The translations under genes were made by a program, and so were the position numbers. Below, piece after piece: positions 32,545 to 45,880 of a stretch of 64,000 nt of DNA (position 1 is the first letter of the stretch; each line of letters begins with the position of its first letter). Source of the stretch: CAYZJB01 sp964602985 (GTDB lineage: Bacteria > CLD3 > SB21). The DNA is taken from the NCBI GenBank assembly GCA_964602985.1, contig CAZRTJ010000001.1:62001-126000 (forward strand), in the 5' to 3' direction. The notes under the pieces are model-generated. The model searched no databases. It was not told the DNA's origin and was given only the letters and a program-made list of their open reading frames with translations.

Positions 32545-34944
32545 TCAGGTCCGCAGACGCGCTCCAAATTCTCGACCCGTCGTGTCAATCAACCGTGCCA
32601 TAATGTCTTCCACCTCTGCTTCGGTCAACGTCCGATCGGAAGCGCGAAATGTCAAACTGAACGCCAGACTGTGCTCACCGGTGCCCAGCGGCTTTCCCGT
32701 GTACCGGTCGAAAATCTCGACATGTGCCAGTAACGGTCCGGACTCAGATCGGACAAACTCAAGAACCCGCTGAGCTGGCGTCGAATCATTCAGGATCAGC
32801 GCCAAATCCCTGCGGATGAACGGAAATCGTCCCACCTCCCGGAAAGCCGGCTGATCCGAGGCAACCCCCATCAGCACGCGGAGGTCCACCTCCAATGCAA
32901 GCACATCAGCGTCGATGTCAAATTTTCGAAGAACCGACCTACTCAAAGAACCAAAATAGCCAAGCCCTGCGACTTGACCATTCTTTTTCACAATCACCTC
33001 TTGTGCGACCGTGAAAATACTTGAGTTATCATAATTACTAAAGTTCACAGAGTCAAGGTGAAACTTGGTCGCAAGTTGTTGGAAAAGAGATTTTACATCA
33101 AAAAAATCAACCCCTTGGGGCTTCCGACTCCAGTGTACAGGTTCTGCCGCGCCGGTCAGGCAGGCGCTGGCCCATGTGGTCTCCACAGGCAGGTCTTCCT
33201 CACTTTGAACAAATGTCCGTCCGATCTCATAGACACGCACGTCCGGATTCTGCCGGAAGAGGTTGCCACGAAGAACATGAAGAAGGCCCGGCAACATCGA
33301 ACTTCGCATGACCCCCATGTCATCATTCAGCGGATTCTTCAGAGGAACGCACGCGGCTTCGGGTCGTATCCAACGTTGTTCCTTTTCTGAGGTCATCGAG
33401 TTTGTGTAGGCCTCATCGATGCCGCATTCGCGGAAGAGCGCGCGCAACCGCTCCTTGACCGACGCTTCGGCGGATGGCTCCGCGTCGTACGGGATGACAG
33501 CGCTCACGGCATCCGGGAATTGGTCGTAGCCATGCAGGCGGGCGATGTCTTCGATCAAATCTTCTTTGATCTGGAGGTCTCGTCGGAAACTGGGTGGTTG
33601 CACCAGGAACACGTCCTTCCCTTCCTCATGCACATGGCACGACTGTCTTTCCAGATACAAACGGATGTCTTCGGTGGACAAGCGCATTCCAAGTAATCGC
33701 TGCACGTCGTCACATGTCAGACGGATTTGGACCGACTCTTCCGGTTGTGCGAGGACATCGATGGCGCCTGACAGAATTTCCCCGCCCGCGATTTCTCCGA
33801 TCAGTTGTGCGGCTCGATCGAGCGCCCACACCGTATTGCAGGGGTCCACACCGCGTTCGAATCGCTGAGAGGCATCCGTCGCCATACCAAGCTGTTTGGC
33901 GGTTCGTCGTATCCGCGTGGGATGGAACCAAGCGGCTTCCAAAAGCACGTTGGTGGTCGTATCGGAAATCTCGGAATTCTGACCGCCCATCACGCCGCCC
34001 AGCGCGACCGCACGATCCCCATCGCAAATCACAACCGCGTCGCCGGTCAGCTTGTGAGATCTTCCGTCCAGGGTGACGAATTCTTCTCCGTTGCGTGCGG
34101 CCCGTACGACAATTCGGCCTCCGGCAATCTGATCATAATCAAACGCGTGCAACGGCTGACCGCACTCGAGCATCACGTAGTTCGTGATGTCCACGATGTT
34201 ATTGATGCTGCGCAGACCGATGGATTCGAGACGACGGGATAGCCATGTGGGTGATGGACCGATCTTCATCCCGCGCACGATCCTGGCCGCGTATCGCCGG
34301 CATCCTGCTGAATCGTCAATCTGAACAGCAATTGCTTCGGAAGTTTTCGCCCCTCCCTCACGCATCCTGACATCGGGTACACGGATCTTCTGCGGTTCCA
34401 GGCATGCGATTTCCCGGGCCAGGCCGATCATCGACAACAGATCGGGTCGATTGCTGGTGATGTCCAGATCGAACACGGTATCGTCGCCAAGAAATTCTGA
34501 AAGCGCCATTCCTTTCACCTGAGGACCGCGATCATCCAATTCCCAAATGCCGGGTGATTTTTCCTTTTCGTAGCCCAGTTCGCTGCGGGAACAGATCATC
34601 CCATGAGATTCCTGGCCGCGGATCTTGGCTTTCTTGATTTCAAAACCGCCGGGCATGATCGTGCCAACCGTCGCGACCGGCACCAGTTGTCCGGCCCTGA
34701 CGTTGGGTGCGCCGCACACGATGGACAGAATTTCGTTTCCGATGTCCACTCTTGTGAGCGACAATTTATCCGCGTTGGGATGCTTTTCGACAGTTTGCAC
34801 GAGACCGACAACGACGCCCGGGAGCGACGGGGGCTGAGTGACTCCGTCCACGGCGAGTCCGATCAGCGACAGGCGTTCCGCCAGCATCTCCGTCGTCATG
34901 GAAATGTTGACATACTCACGCATCCATTGCAGACCAAACTTCAT
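32545..34944 (-). CDS. pheT: Phenylalanine-tRNA ligase beta subunit
   Basis: A 799-aa bacterial PheT of normal length. It has an N-terminal tRNA-binding (EMAP-like) domain (about 40-150), B3/B4 editing domains (about 210-375), B5 (about 400-470), a catalytic-like core and a C-terminal ferredoxin-fold anticodon-binding domain (about 705-799). It pairs with PheS to charge tRNA-Phe. pheS is not next to it and not in the window. GGAGAAGGA precedes the ATG. Confidence 0.96.
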   Translation of the reverse strand: MKFGLQWMREYVNISMTTEMLAERLSLIGLAVDGVTQPPSLPGVVVGLVQTVEKHPNADKLSLTRVDIGNEILSIVCGAPNVRAGQLVPVATVGTIMPGGFEIKKAKIRGQESHGMICSRSELGYEKEKSPGIWELDDRGPQVKGMALSEFLGDDTVFDLDITSNRPDLLSMIGLAREIACLEPQKIRVPDVRMREGGAKTSEAIAVQIDDSAGCRRYAARIVRGMKIGPSPTWLSRRLESIGLRSINNIVDITNYVMLECGQPLHAFDYDQIAGGRIVVRAARNGEEFVTLDGRSHKLTGDAVVICDGDRAVALGGVMGGQNSEISDTTTNVLLEAAWFHPTRIRRTAKQLGMATDASQRFERGVDPCNTVWALDRAAQLIGEIAGGEILSGAIDVLAQPEESVQIRLTCDDVQRLLGMRLSTEDIRLYLERQSCHVHEEGKDVFLVQPPSFRRDLQIKEDLIEDIARLHGYDQFPDAVSAVIPYDAEPSAEASVKERLRALFRECGIDEAYTNSMTSEKEQRWIRPEAACVPLKNPLNDDMGVMRSSMLPGLLHVLRGNLFRQNPDVRVYEIGRTFVQSEEDLPVETTWASACLTGAAEPVHWSRKPQGVDFFDVKSLFQQLATKFHLDSVNFSNYDNSSIFTVAQEVIVKKNGQVAGLGYFGSLSRSVLRKFDIDADVLALEVDLRVLMGVASDQPAFREVGRFPFIRRDLALILNDSTPAQRVLEFVRSESGPLLAHVEIFDRYTGKPLGTGEHSLAFSLTFRASDRTLTEAEVEDIMARLIDTTGREFGARLRT

Positions 34945-34980
34945 TCCTTCTCCTCACGTGTCGATTGACGAATGGCTGGC

Positions 34981-35008
34981 AAAATAACGAATTTTCCAGA
35001 TAAATCAA
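34981..35008 (-). promoter_or_regulatory. Candidate pheT promoter
   Basis: On the reverse strand TTGATT (35003-35008) and TATTTT (34981-34986) are spaced by 16 nt and end 36 nt before the pheT start. It would drive pheT, the coiled-coil gene, zapA and perhaps rny. Confidence 0.45.
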
Positions 35009-35029
35009 TACGCCGGGGTCGGCTACGAT

Positions 35030-37030
35030 CTACAGGTCGAACAAAAAAGCGGTCGCAGAGATACCGAAATTCCGGCTCCCAATGTGACGCTGATTGAGCC
35101 TCCAGCTTACATCGACGCGAACGATGCGGTAAATGTCTCCGATGGCAAACCCTGCCTCGTACAAGGGGCGTTTGAAGAACAGTACGGGATTGACCAGATC
35201 GCCCTGAGTCTGCTTCGAGGCGCGTATGTAACCCATGCGGAGCACGGGTATGAAATCGATATTGCCTCTCCGCAAACCGGGAAGACCTGTGCGTTCCAGC
35301 CATTCGCCCCCGGAGTTGTATTCTATCGCACACGCGACGGTGTAGTTGCCCTGGAATTCGCCGACATCGACGGTCTTCATGACATAGGGCGTCCCACCAC
35401 CGTACAGGATGAACAAATACTGCTGCGGGAGCGCATCTTTTGCATAGCCACTGTAGAACTTTCCGTCCAGCGATCCGCGTGCAGTAGTCGGCCAGTGAAA
35501 GCGAACCGTGGAGTAAAACTTCGTGAAATGAAAATCGCTTTTCAGCCAGTTCGGATTCGTGTGTTCGATTCCGACGGTGAGGATCTGATAAGGCTGCCGG
35601 GCGCGGATGCCCTTGCCGTCGCCGATCTTCCAGTTGCCTTCCACCGACACCCGCCGAAGCCGGCCCTCGTTGATGCCCACCACGGGAGCGTATTTTTCGT
35701 AACTTCGGATCAGACCGTAGTTGGTGTTCTGCCTCGTGCTGTCGTCCAAACGATCGGTATAGGTGACCGACAAGGTGATGTGATGATACGGTTTGAGTTC
35801 GGTATACAGATCGTATCCTTTGACGTAGAAGTAGTTGAATCGATCGTATCGATAGCCGAGGCTCGTGAGCGTATTGTTGAATGTCGTCCCGACCAGTGAT
35901 TCGACTTCCTGGTGATGGATGTCGTTGTAATATCTGCCGCCGACCCGCAAATGGTAGCCGAAGAGTCCGCGGCTGATTTCAAACTGATATTTCCAGCGTT
36001 TGTCCGCAAAACCGTATCCCGCTTTGGCTTGCGCATAAAGATTGGGGAAGAAGGGTTCGATCCGTACGCCGGACAGACGGAGTTCTCCACCGGCAAACAA
36101 TCCCTCCACGCGATTAAAGCGGGCATCGGGAAGCGGCTTCCATCGCCAATTCTTACGTTCCTTGTTCTTTCGGAAATCCGATGTGTCCGTTCGGTTTGCG
36201 TTCCCGAGTCGCTGCAGCGATTGGCGTTGGCCTTCGGTCAGGGGGATATTCCACAGCGAAGCGCCTTCGTCGAATCCTCCCTCTCGCGACCACAAAGGCC
36301 GAAAGAAGACTCCGCGCCCGATGACCGGATTGATCAGTGCCGACACGACGCGGACGTGTGTCATGAGCCGGTACGTGCCTGCAAATGGGATCTCCGCTTC
36401 GTAGTCCCAGTACGTCTCGTGGGGCAGGAGCACACCGTCGATCCGTTGGAAGGTTTGGCGAACGCTCAAGTGACCGGGTTCGGGCAGCAGTTTGACGGCC
36501 TGATTGAACTTCATTTCAATCTCCAACACCTCACCGGTCGCATCATCGATCCGCATGATCGTGTATCCCAGCGGTTGGTGCGGGTCCAGCGGTTCGGCGA
36601 TCAAACGCGTGATGCCGTCAGATGACCCCTCGAGGCGGAACGCATAGTACTCGCCAGCATCCCCGGACAGAGGTCCCCTTACTGTCGTGTGACCCACTGT
36701 AAAATCCGCGCCAACATCTTCGATCACACTCCATTGCCGGTCGTTGTATTGGCCGAGGAGTCCGAGATTCTGGATGTGATACCGGGACCTTTCGACGAGT
36801 CGTTTCCCGTGATCCGCACTCCAATAGAGCGTCGTCTGCGCAAGCGTAAGACCCCGCACCGGATCTCCGACGTCATGGCTCTTTTCGAGAATGGATTTGC
36901 TGTCGAGTTCAAGACGAAAGGACTTCACACGATGATGGAATTCCTGCCTGATCTGACGCGCCCGATCGAGAACCGACCGTGCAGAATCTTGAGGGGATAA
37001 CGCCAATCCAAGGATCAAAAACAGATTCAT
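35030..37030 (-). CDS. DUF5686-type outer-membrane beta-barrel protein
   Basis: A 666-aa exported protein with a short signal sequence. The first part (about 20-220) is a beta-rich periplasmic domain. The rest is a series of alternating amphipathic strands rich in Tyr/Phe/Arg, ending in Phe-Asp-Leu, as in outer-membrane barrels. The layout fits DUF5686, a family found mainly in Bacteroidota whose function is unknown. It lies 1 nt after the hydrolase gene. Confidence 0.75.
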   Translation of the reverse strand: MNLFLILGLALSPQDSARSVLDRARQIRQEFHHRVKSFRLELDSKSILEKSHDVGDPVRGLTLAQTTLYWSADHGKRLVERSRYHIQNLGLLGQYNDRQWSVIEDVGADFTVGHTTVRGPLSGDAGEYYAFRLEGSSDGITRLIAEPLDPHQPLGYTIMRIDDATGEVLEIEMKFNQAVKLLPEPGHLSVRQTFQRIDGVLLPHETYWDYEAEIPFAGTYRLMTHVRVVSALINPVIGRGVFFRPLWSREGGFDEGASLWNIPLTEGQRQSLQRLGNANRTDTSDFRKNKERKNWRWKPLPDARFNRVEGLFAGGELRLSGVRIEPFFPNLYAQAKAGYGFADKRWKYQFEISRGLFGYHLRVGGRYYNDIHHQEVESLVGTTFNNTLTSLGYRYDRFNYFYVKGYDLYTELKPYHHITLSVTYTDRLDDSTRQNTNYGLIRSYEKYAPVVGINEGRLRRVSVEGNWKIGDGKGIRARQPYQILTVGIEHTNPNWLKSDFHFTKFYSTVRFHWPTTARGSLDGKFYSGYAKDALPQQYLFILYGGGTPYVMKTVDVGEFQGNYTVACAIEYNSGGEWLERTGLPGLRRGNIDFIPVLRMGYIRASKQTQGDLVNPVLFFKRPLYEAGFAIGDIYRIVRVDVSWRLNQRHIGSRNFGISATAFLFDL

Positions 37031-37031
37031 G

Positions 37032-37850
37032 TCAAAGCTTCCGTTCTAGTGCAAATTGTCCCAGTGTTTCAAAATATCGCTGTCCGCCGACCCGCCAAAT
37101 ATCGTTATGCCGGGCGCCCTTTACCGGAAGAAAATACTTCGGCGAACGAGCCTTGTCGAACAAGCGTTCTCCGTGAACATATGGAATGACCTCATCCTGA
37201 TCACCGTGCGTGATCAGGATCGGTACGTCTATCCGTGACACATGGTCTATGGTCTCAAATTGGTCCCACGTAAACAAGAAGGCCGGAAAATACGGGAGGA
37301 TGTCACGACCGATCGCCAGTTTGGAAACAAAGGCGGTTTCGATGATCACCGCACGCACGGAAACCGAAGCGGCCAATTCGGCTGCTACCGCCGCACCCAG
37401 TGAAGTGCCCCACACGACGATGTGATCCGCCCGGACCTTCGTCGTCAGCCAGTCGTAGATACAGCGCGCATCGGCGTACAGTCCGCGTTCCGTCGGTCGA
37501 CCGGAACTCGCACCGTACCCTCGGTAGTCAAACAGGACAGCGCTGTATCCCAATTTGCGCAGGGTCATGATCTGTTCGATGCGGTCCGCATTGCTTCCGG
37601 CATTGCCGTGGCAGAGGAGGAAAGTCAGACTGTCACCCCGCGTCATCCATACATCGAGCGTGACGCCATCGGGTGTTTGGATGAACTGTCGATCCAGACC
37701 GAGGCGATGAAATTCGCTCTCCGGTGGAGACTCACGGATCGGGTGGTACAGCATCGATGTCTCGACACTTTGCACCAGCATGACCCCCGCGGCGTACACA
37801 GCCGCGCTTATCAGGAACCATTTCAACACGTGGCGGACCGATGGATTCAA
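37032..37850 (-). CDS. Membrane-anchored alpha/beta hydrolase
   Basis: A 272-aa BEM46/ABHD13-like hydrolase. An N-terminal transmembrane helix (about 9-27) precedes the alpha/beta fold. The nucleophile elbow is 'WGTSLGAAVA' (GxSxG, about residue 139). The acid is in 'HGDQDEVIP', and the catalytic His is probably in 'GARHNDIW'. The oxyanion motif 'LCHGNAGS' is near residue 78. It could act on esters or lipids, but the substrate is unknown. It is followed closely by the DUF5686 gene, so the two are probably co-transcribed. Confidence 0.85.
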   Translation of the reverse strand: MNPSVRHVLKWFLISAAVYAAGVMLVQSVETSMLYHPIRESPPESEFHRLGLDRQFIQTPDGVTLDVWMTRGDSLTFLLCHGNAGSNADRIEQIMTLRKLGYSAVLFDYRGYGASSGRPTERGLYADARCIYDWLTTKVRADHIVVWGTSLGAAVAAELAASVSVRAVIIETAFVSKLAIGRDILPYFPAFLFTWDQFETIDHVSRIDVPILITHGDQDEVIPYVHGERLFDKARSPKYFLPVKGARHNDIWRVGGQRYFETLGQFALERKL

Positions 37851-37962
37851 TTCGCCAGTAATGTAGACGGAAAAAAATTAAATCGGGAGAGAAAACAGAG
37901 ATTCCGTTTGACCGAAGTAGCGTATACGAGTCGACGCCGGGTTGTTTGGACCGCTTTTTTTC

Positions 37963-37991
37963 TTGAATTTCACTCCCGGATTGCCTAAAGT
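37963..37991 (+). promoter_or_regulatory. Candidate dnaN promoter
   Basis: TTGAAT (37963-37968), a 17-nt spacer and TAAAGT (37986-37991) lie about 130 nt before dnaN. A short GC hairpin (GCGCC-CGAAAA-GGCGC) follows at 37996-38011. No DnaA boxes were seen in this 274-nt gap. Confidence 0.4.
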
Positions 37992-38124
37992 GTCCGCGCC
38001 CGAAAAGGCGCACCAGTTCAGCATTTTCAGCCTTTTTTGGTATTCCGGAACTCGTCGATGAAAGCCGTGGACGAAGGCCGATTCCGCAGATCAGTTCTTG
38101 AACCACAGAAAGTCGGAGGACGAC

Positions 38125-39234
38125 ATGAAGTTTAGCGTTTCGAAGGCAGAGCTCGAAAAGTCTTTGGCCAAAGTGATTGCGGTCGTCCCTTCGAAAAGTA
38201 CCCTGCCCGTCCTCACCAACATGTTCATTCAGGCCAAGGACGGGGCTCTTCATGTGACGGCGACAGATCTGGATGTCAGTGTGACGACCCGCACCGAGGT
38301 GGAGATCAAGGAATCAGGCGGATTGACGGTTCCGGCCAAACAATTTTACGATCTGGTCAAGAGTCTGCCCAACAATCCGCTGGAAATTGCGTCCGATGCG
38401 CAATTCAAATTGACCGTGAAATGCGATAAGGGCGAGTATCGGCTGAGCGGCGAATCCGACGATGATTTTCCCTCGCTTCCGGTGATGGACGAGAAGGGAA
38501 TGGTGCGAATCGACGCGAAGTCCTTGTCGCGGATGATTGGCAAGACGACATTTGCGGTTTCGGCGGATCCGCTCCGTCCGGCGCTGACCGGCGTCTACAT
38601 CCATGTGGACAAGGAATTGCGGATGGTCGCGACCGACGGGCATCGACTTGCCAAGATGACCTGCACGCGGTACGAGTCGAACCTCAAAGGGTCGCACCAT
38701 GTGATTGTGCCGACCAAGGCCCTTCAGGAAGCCGCCAAGGAAACGAAAGACCACGTAAGCATACATTTTGCACAAAATCATGTGCGGTTCGATCTGGGCG
38801 GGACGCAGATTTATTCTCGTATTCTGGAGGAAAACTATCCGGATTACGAGCGGGTGATACCCACCAACAACGACAAACGCTTGCGGGCCGAAACCGGCCG
38901 CCTGATCGAGGCGCTTCGCCGGGCTGCGATCCTGGCCAATCCTCACACGCATCAGGTACGTCTGTCGATGAAGAACGGCGAATTGACAATCGCCGCCGAG
39001 GACGCAGACGTGGGGAGCCGCGGCGTCGAACCCCTGCCGGTAGAATTTGAAGGCGGCGAAATGCAGATCGGATACAATGCCCAACTGCTGCTCATGGCCT
39101 TGAGTCATATCGACACGAAGGACGTGGCGATCGAATTCAAGGGTCCGACGAGCGCGGGTATCATCACTCCATCCGAACAGAACGAGAATGAACACCAGAT
39201 GATGTTGGTGATGCCGGTTCGTCTCAACGACTAA
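38125..39234 (+). CDS. dnaN: DNA polymerase III beta sliding clamp
   Basis: A 369-aa clamp with three repeated domains; typical sequences are 'VPSKSTLPVLTN', 'ATDLDVSV', 'RMVATDGHRLA' and the C-terminal 'MLVMPVRL'. It holds DNA polymerase III on DNA. The ATG at 38125 follows GGAGG. dnaA is not upstream; a convergent hydrolase is there instead. It starts the dnaN-recF-DUF721-gyrB cluster. Confidence 0.97.
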   Translation: MKFSVSKAELEKSLAKVIAVVPSKSTLPVLTNMFIQAKDGALHVTATDLDVSVTTRTEVEIKESGGLTVPAKQFYDLVKSLPNNPLEIASDAQFKLTVKCDKGEYRLSGESDDDFPSLPVMDEKGMVRIDAKSLSRMIGKTTFAVSADPLRPALTGVYIHVDKELRMVATDGHRLAKMTCTRYESNLKGSHHVIVPTKALQEAAKETKDHVSIHFAQNHVRFDLGGTQIYSRILEENYPDYERVIPTNNDKRLRAETGRLIEALRRAAILANPHTHQVRLSMKNGELTIAAEDADVGSRGVEPLPVEFEGGEMQIGYNAQLLLMALSHIDTKDVAIEFKGPTSAGIITPSEQNENEHQMMLVMPVRLND

Positions 39235-39246
39235 GACGGGCGCGGA

Positions 39247-40364
39247 GTGCGTGTTTTGTTGGAAAACCTGCGCCTCCGAAACGTCCGCAATTATGAGACT
39301 GCCGAGCTGGATTTCTGTCCGGGTGTCAATGTGCTCTACGGACAAAACGGACAGGGCAAGACCGGCATTCTGGAAGCGATTCATTATCTGTGTCTCACTC
39401 GAAGTTTTCGAACCGCGGACGATCGCCACGTATTGAGATTCAACGCGGACTATTTTGAAATCGAAGGCCGCTTCGTGCGGTCGCAAAGTTCTTTGGAAAC
39501 AGATCGCCATGCGCTCGTGGCCCGAATAGCGTTTCAGCCCGGAGCCGGGAAGGTCCTGCAGGTCAATGGAGGCCGGATGGATCGATTTTCAGAATGGATT
39601 GGGCGTTTGCCGGTCGTGATTTCCGCCCCGGAAGACGTCGCAATTGTAAGCGGCAGTTCCGGAGATCGCCGTCGGTGGCTGGACATTGTCCTGTCCCAAA
39701 TCCATACCCTGTACCTCAAGGATCTTCAGGATTACCGCCATTGCCTGCGCCAACGCAATGCCATCTTGACGATGGATCACCCCGACCTGGCGGCCCTCCG
39801 CCCGTGGGATGAACTGCTGATTCAATGCGGTGCGCGGATTGTCCGACAGCGACGTGATTTCCTGCAAACATTCGCGGCGGTCGTGGAGGAAGTCTATGCG
39901 TGCCTGGTCCCCGAGGGGGAGGATGTCCGCTTGGAATATCAGACGACGATCGGCGATTGTGCGGGCGACCCGGACCTGGTCGACACGTTTCGCGGCACGC
40001 TGGAGGATAGTCGACTGCGCGATTTGCAGAGACAAACCTCTCTGGTCGGACCGCATCGGGATGAGGTGGAGTGCCGGTTAAACGATCATCCCGTCCGCAC
40101 GTCCGGATCGCAGGGACAGTACAAGACGCTGGCCGTGGCCTTGAAGTTTGCCGAGTATGTCTACCTGCAACGCGAAGCCAATCGCACCCCGTTGCTCCTG
40201 CTGGACGATGTGTTTTCAGAGTTGGACACACTGCGCAGGGAGAAGCTGGTTGCCTACTTGACGGACGGCGGCCAGGTGTTTATGACCATGGCGGAAGCTC
40301 CCCCGGATTTTCTCCAACACAAGGAGATCCGATCGTTTCGAATTCACGCCGGACAGGCGAGCGC

Positions 40365-40368
<4 letters not shown>
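39247..40368 (+). CDS. recF: DNA replication/repair protein RecF
   Basis: A 373-aa SMC-like ATPase. Walker A 'YGQNGQGKT' is near residue 36, the ABC signature region 'TSGSQGQYKTL' near residue 281 and Walker B 'LLLLDDVFSELD' near residue 317. It helps RecA load at gaps. The start is GTG at 39247. It overlaps the next gene by 4 nt. Confidence 0.95.
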
Positions 40369-42864
<2,496 letters not shown>

Positions 42865-42868
<4 letters not shown>

Positions 42869-43419
42869 TCCATGAAGCAATGGCGGCCATTGCGCAGTGC
42901 CTCCAGCGCGCGGAGATTCCCTATATGGTCATCGGCGGACAGGCGGTCCTTCAGTACGGCCGTTTGCGGGCAACGGAGGATATCGATGTGACGATCGGTC
43001 TTGCAACGGCCCATGTCCGTGATTTGGAGAAAGCGCTGGGAACGGAGTTTCTGGTGACTCCGCAGAAGCCTCAGGAGTTTGCCGACGCTACGGGCGTGTT
43101 ACCGGTCGTCCACAAAAGTTCGAATGTACGTTTGGATTTGATTTTTGGTCAAACCGGTTTCGAGGCGGATGCCATCGGGCGCGCGTTTCCGATCGAAATC
43201 AACGGAGTTCGCGTGCACTTCACGAGCCCGGAAGACCTGATTATACAAAAACTGTTTGCCGGACGAAGTGTGGACATCACAGATGCAGAGTCTATTTACG
43301 CACATCAGAAGGACAAACTGGATACAGGACACATCATGCGCGTGTTGTCCGAACTCGACGCCGTCATGAGTCAAACTATCTGCGTGGAACGGTGGCGTCA
43401 ATTGCACATATCTGAATAA
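42865..43419 (+). CDS. Nucleotidyltransferase-fold protein (AbiEii/MNT-like)
   Basis: A 184-aa protein of the polymerase-beta-like nucleotidyltransferase superfamily. The signature is 'VIGGQAVLQYGRLRATEDIDVTI' (about residues 19-41, split here by the GG and the DID metal site), and a third acid lies in 'VRLDLIFG' near residue 92. The nearest relatives by eye are the minimal nucleotidyltransferase/AbiEii-like families, some of which act as toxins or antitoxins. It sits between gyrB and gyrA, overlapping the 91-aa gene at ATGA. The substrate is unknown. Confidence 0.8.
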
Positions 43420-43437
43420 AGGAGCGATAAGAAGCGA

Positions 43438-45879
43438 ATGTCTACGATTGAGAAAATTATTCCCGTCAATATCGAAGATGAAATGCGGAGCAGTTACATC
43501 GATTATTCGATGTCGGTTATTGTTTCGCGCGCGATTCCGGATGTCCGTGACGGACTGAAGCCGGTGCACCGCCGAGTTTTATACGGCATGAGCGAACTGG
43601 GCCTCAGTTACAACAAGCCCTACAAGAAATCAGCAAGAATCGTCGGAGAGGTGTTGGGAAAATACCATCCGCACGGCGATACCGCGGTATACGACTCGAT
43701 CGTACGTATGGCCCAGCCGTTTTCCATGCGCTACATGCTGGTCGACGGTCAGGGCAATTTTGGATCCGTGGACGGAGATGCACCTGCGGCGATGCGGTAT
43801 ACGGAGGTTCGCCTCACGCGTATCGCAGAGGAAATGCTGAGGGATCTCGAGAAGAACACGGTCAACTTCGTTCCCAACTTTGACGATACGTTGACGTTGC
43901 CGGAGGTCTTGCCGGCGGTGGTCCCCAATCTGCTGATTAACGGTTCGTCCGGAATCGCAGTTGGGATGGCTACGAACATTCCGCCGCACAACCTTTCGGA
44001 AGTCGTCGATGGCATCGTAAATGTCATCGACAGCCCGGATTGCACGGTCAAAGATCTGATGAAACACGTGAAGGGTCCGGATTTTCCGACCGCCGGCATC
44101 ATCAATGGCGTAAGCGGCATTAAGGACGCCTACGAGACCGGCAAAGGCAAGGTGGTCATCCGGGCCCGGGCTTCGATCGAGACGAGCAAAAACGGACGCG
44201 AAGCAATCATCATCACGGAAATTCCCTACCAGGTGAACAAGGCTTCCCTGTTGGAAAAAATATCCGAACTGGTGCGCGATAAGAAGGTCGAGGACATTTC
44301 GGCTATGCGTGACGAGTCCGATCGCGACGGGATGCGGATCGTACTCGAATTGAAGCGCGATGCGAACGCGCAGGTCATCATGAACAATCTGTTCAAGCAC
44401 ACGCAGATGCAAACGACGTTTGGCATCATCATGCTGGCTTTGGTGGACGGCCGGCCGCAGGTGCTCAATCTCAAGCAGATCCTACAGCACTTCGTTGATC
44501 ATCGCCACGAGGTGGTTCAGCGTCGCACGAAGTTTGAACTGGAAGCGGCGGAAAAACGCGCTCATATCCTCGAGGGTTTGAAGATCGCATTGGAAAATAT
44601 CGACGCCGTGATCGCGCTCATCAAGAAGTCCAAGGATCCGCAAACCGCCAAGGATGGCTTGATGAAAAAATTCAAGCTGTCAGAGATTCAGGCGCTCGAA
44701 ATCCTCAAAATGCAGTTGCAGCGCCTGACGAATCTCGAGGTGGAAAAAATTGAGAAAGAATACAAAGAAGTCATCAAGTTGATCGAGAAACTCAAAGGCA
44801 TCTTGAGCAGCAAGGCCAAGCGGATGCAGATCATCAAAGAGGAACTGCTGGAACTCAAGAAAACGTTTGGGGATGATCGGCGCACGGAAATTCTGAAGAA
44901 AGAAGCGCAGGAAATCGATTTCGAAGATACGATCGCCGAAGAAGAGATGGTCGTGACCATCTCTCATCAAGGATACATCAAGCGGTTCCCGGTCAGTGGG
45001 TATCGACGCCAGGGCCGCGGGGGAACCGGCGTGACGGGCGGCGCCACGAAAGACGACGACTACATCGAGAACTTAATCGTCGCCTCCACTCACGAATACC
45101 TGCTGTTCTTCACCAACAAGGGTCGATGTTATTGGTTGAAGGTGTATGATATTCCTCAGGTGGGGCGTGCCGCGCGAGGCAAGCACATCAAGAACGTCCT
45201 CGAATTGCAGGCCGAAGAGCAGGTACGTGCTTATATTAGCGTAAAGGAATTTGCCGACACCCAGTCGGTGATCATGGTGACGCGCGGCGGTACGATCAAG
45301 AAGACGAATCTGTCTGAATTCAGCAATCCGCGTCGCGGGGGAATCATCGCCGTCACGATTGAGGACAAGGACGATCTGGTCGATGCGAAACTGACCGATG
45401 GGAAGCGAGATATTATCCTGGGTACCAAAGACGGCATGGCCATTCGATTCCACGAATCCGACGTACGCGAAATGGGTCGTTCCGCGCGGGGCGTGTCGGG
45501 CGTGGACCTCGCGAAGAAGGACTACGTGGTCGGTGTGGTCGTTTTGCGCCGCGACAACGGGACGGTGCTGGTCGTGAGCGACAAGGGATACGGCAAACGC
45601 TCCGATGTGTCGGACTACCGCGTGACGCGCCGCGGAGGCAAGGGCATCATCACGATGAAGTCGACCGACAAGACCGGCGACATGATCGCCATCCGCGAAG
45701 TGGTGGATAACGAGGACCTCATGATCATCACCGAACACGGGATGGTCATTCGTCTGCGGATGGCCGATATTCGAACCATGGGACGCAATACCCAGGGCGT
45801 CCGCCTGGTCAAGTTGAAAGAAAGCGATACGATTTCCGATATTACAAGTATCCAGGACGAAGAAGAGGGAGAGGCCTGA
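43438..45879 (+). CDS. gyrA: DNA gyrase subunit A
   Basis: An 813-aa gyrase A. It has the winged-helix/tower breakage-reunion domain with catalytic Tyr121 in 'AMRYTEVRL', a coiled-coil gate (about 380-490) and a C-terminal beta-pinwheel with the GyrA-box 'QGRGGTG'. AGGAG precedes the ATG. Only the two-gene insert separates it from gyrB. It ends 1 nt before rex. Confidence 0.97.
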   Translation: MSTIEKIIPVNIEDEMRSSYIDYSMSVIVSRAIPDVRDGLKPVHRRVLYGMSELGLSYNKPYKKSARIVGEVLGKYHPHGDTAVYDSIVRMAQPFSMRYMLVDGQGNFGSVDGDAPAAMRYTEVRLTRIAEEMLRDLEKNTVNFVPNFDDTLTLPEVLPAVVPNLLINGSSGIAVGMATNIPPHNLSEVVDGIVNVIDSPDCTVKDLMKHVKGPDFPTAGIINGVSGIKDAYETGKGKVVIRARASIETSKNGREAIIITEIPYQVNKASLLEKISELVRDKKVEDISAMRDESDRDGMRIVLELKRDANAQVIMNNLFKHTQMQTTFGIIMLALVDGRPQVLNLKQILQHFVDHRHEVVQRRTKFELEAAEKRAHILEGLKIALENIDAVIALIKKSKDPQTAKDGLMKKFKLSEIQALEILKMQLQRLTNLEVEKIEKEYKEVIKLIEKLKGILSSKAKRMQIIKEELLELKKTFGDDRRTEILKKEAQEIDFEDTIAEEEMVVTISHQGYIKRFPVSGYRRQGRGGTGVTGGATKDDDYIENLIVASTHEYLLFFTNKGRCYWLKVYDIPQVGRAARGKHIKNVLELQAEEQVRAYISVKEFADTQSVIMVTRGGTIKKTNLSEFSNPRRGGIIAVTIEDKDDLVDAKLTDGKRDIILGTKDGMAIRFHESDVREMGRSARGVSGVDLAKKDYVVGVVVLRRDNGTVLVVSDKGYGKRSDVSDYRVTRRGGKGIITMKSTDKTGDMIAIREVVDNEDLMIITEHGMVIRLRMADIRTMGRNTQGVRLVKLKESDTISDITSIQDEEEGEA

Positions 45880-45880
45880 C

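Noticed and set aside
35084..35899. A 271-aa open frame on the forward strand opposite the DUF5686 gene
   Set aside because: It lies entirely within a well-supported reverse-strand gene, has no ribosome-binding site and no recognisable domain; it is an antisense shadow.
37851..38124. Possible replication origin before dnaN
   Set aside because: No TTATCCACA-type boxes or AT-rich unwinding element was seen, and dnaA is absent.
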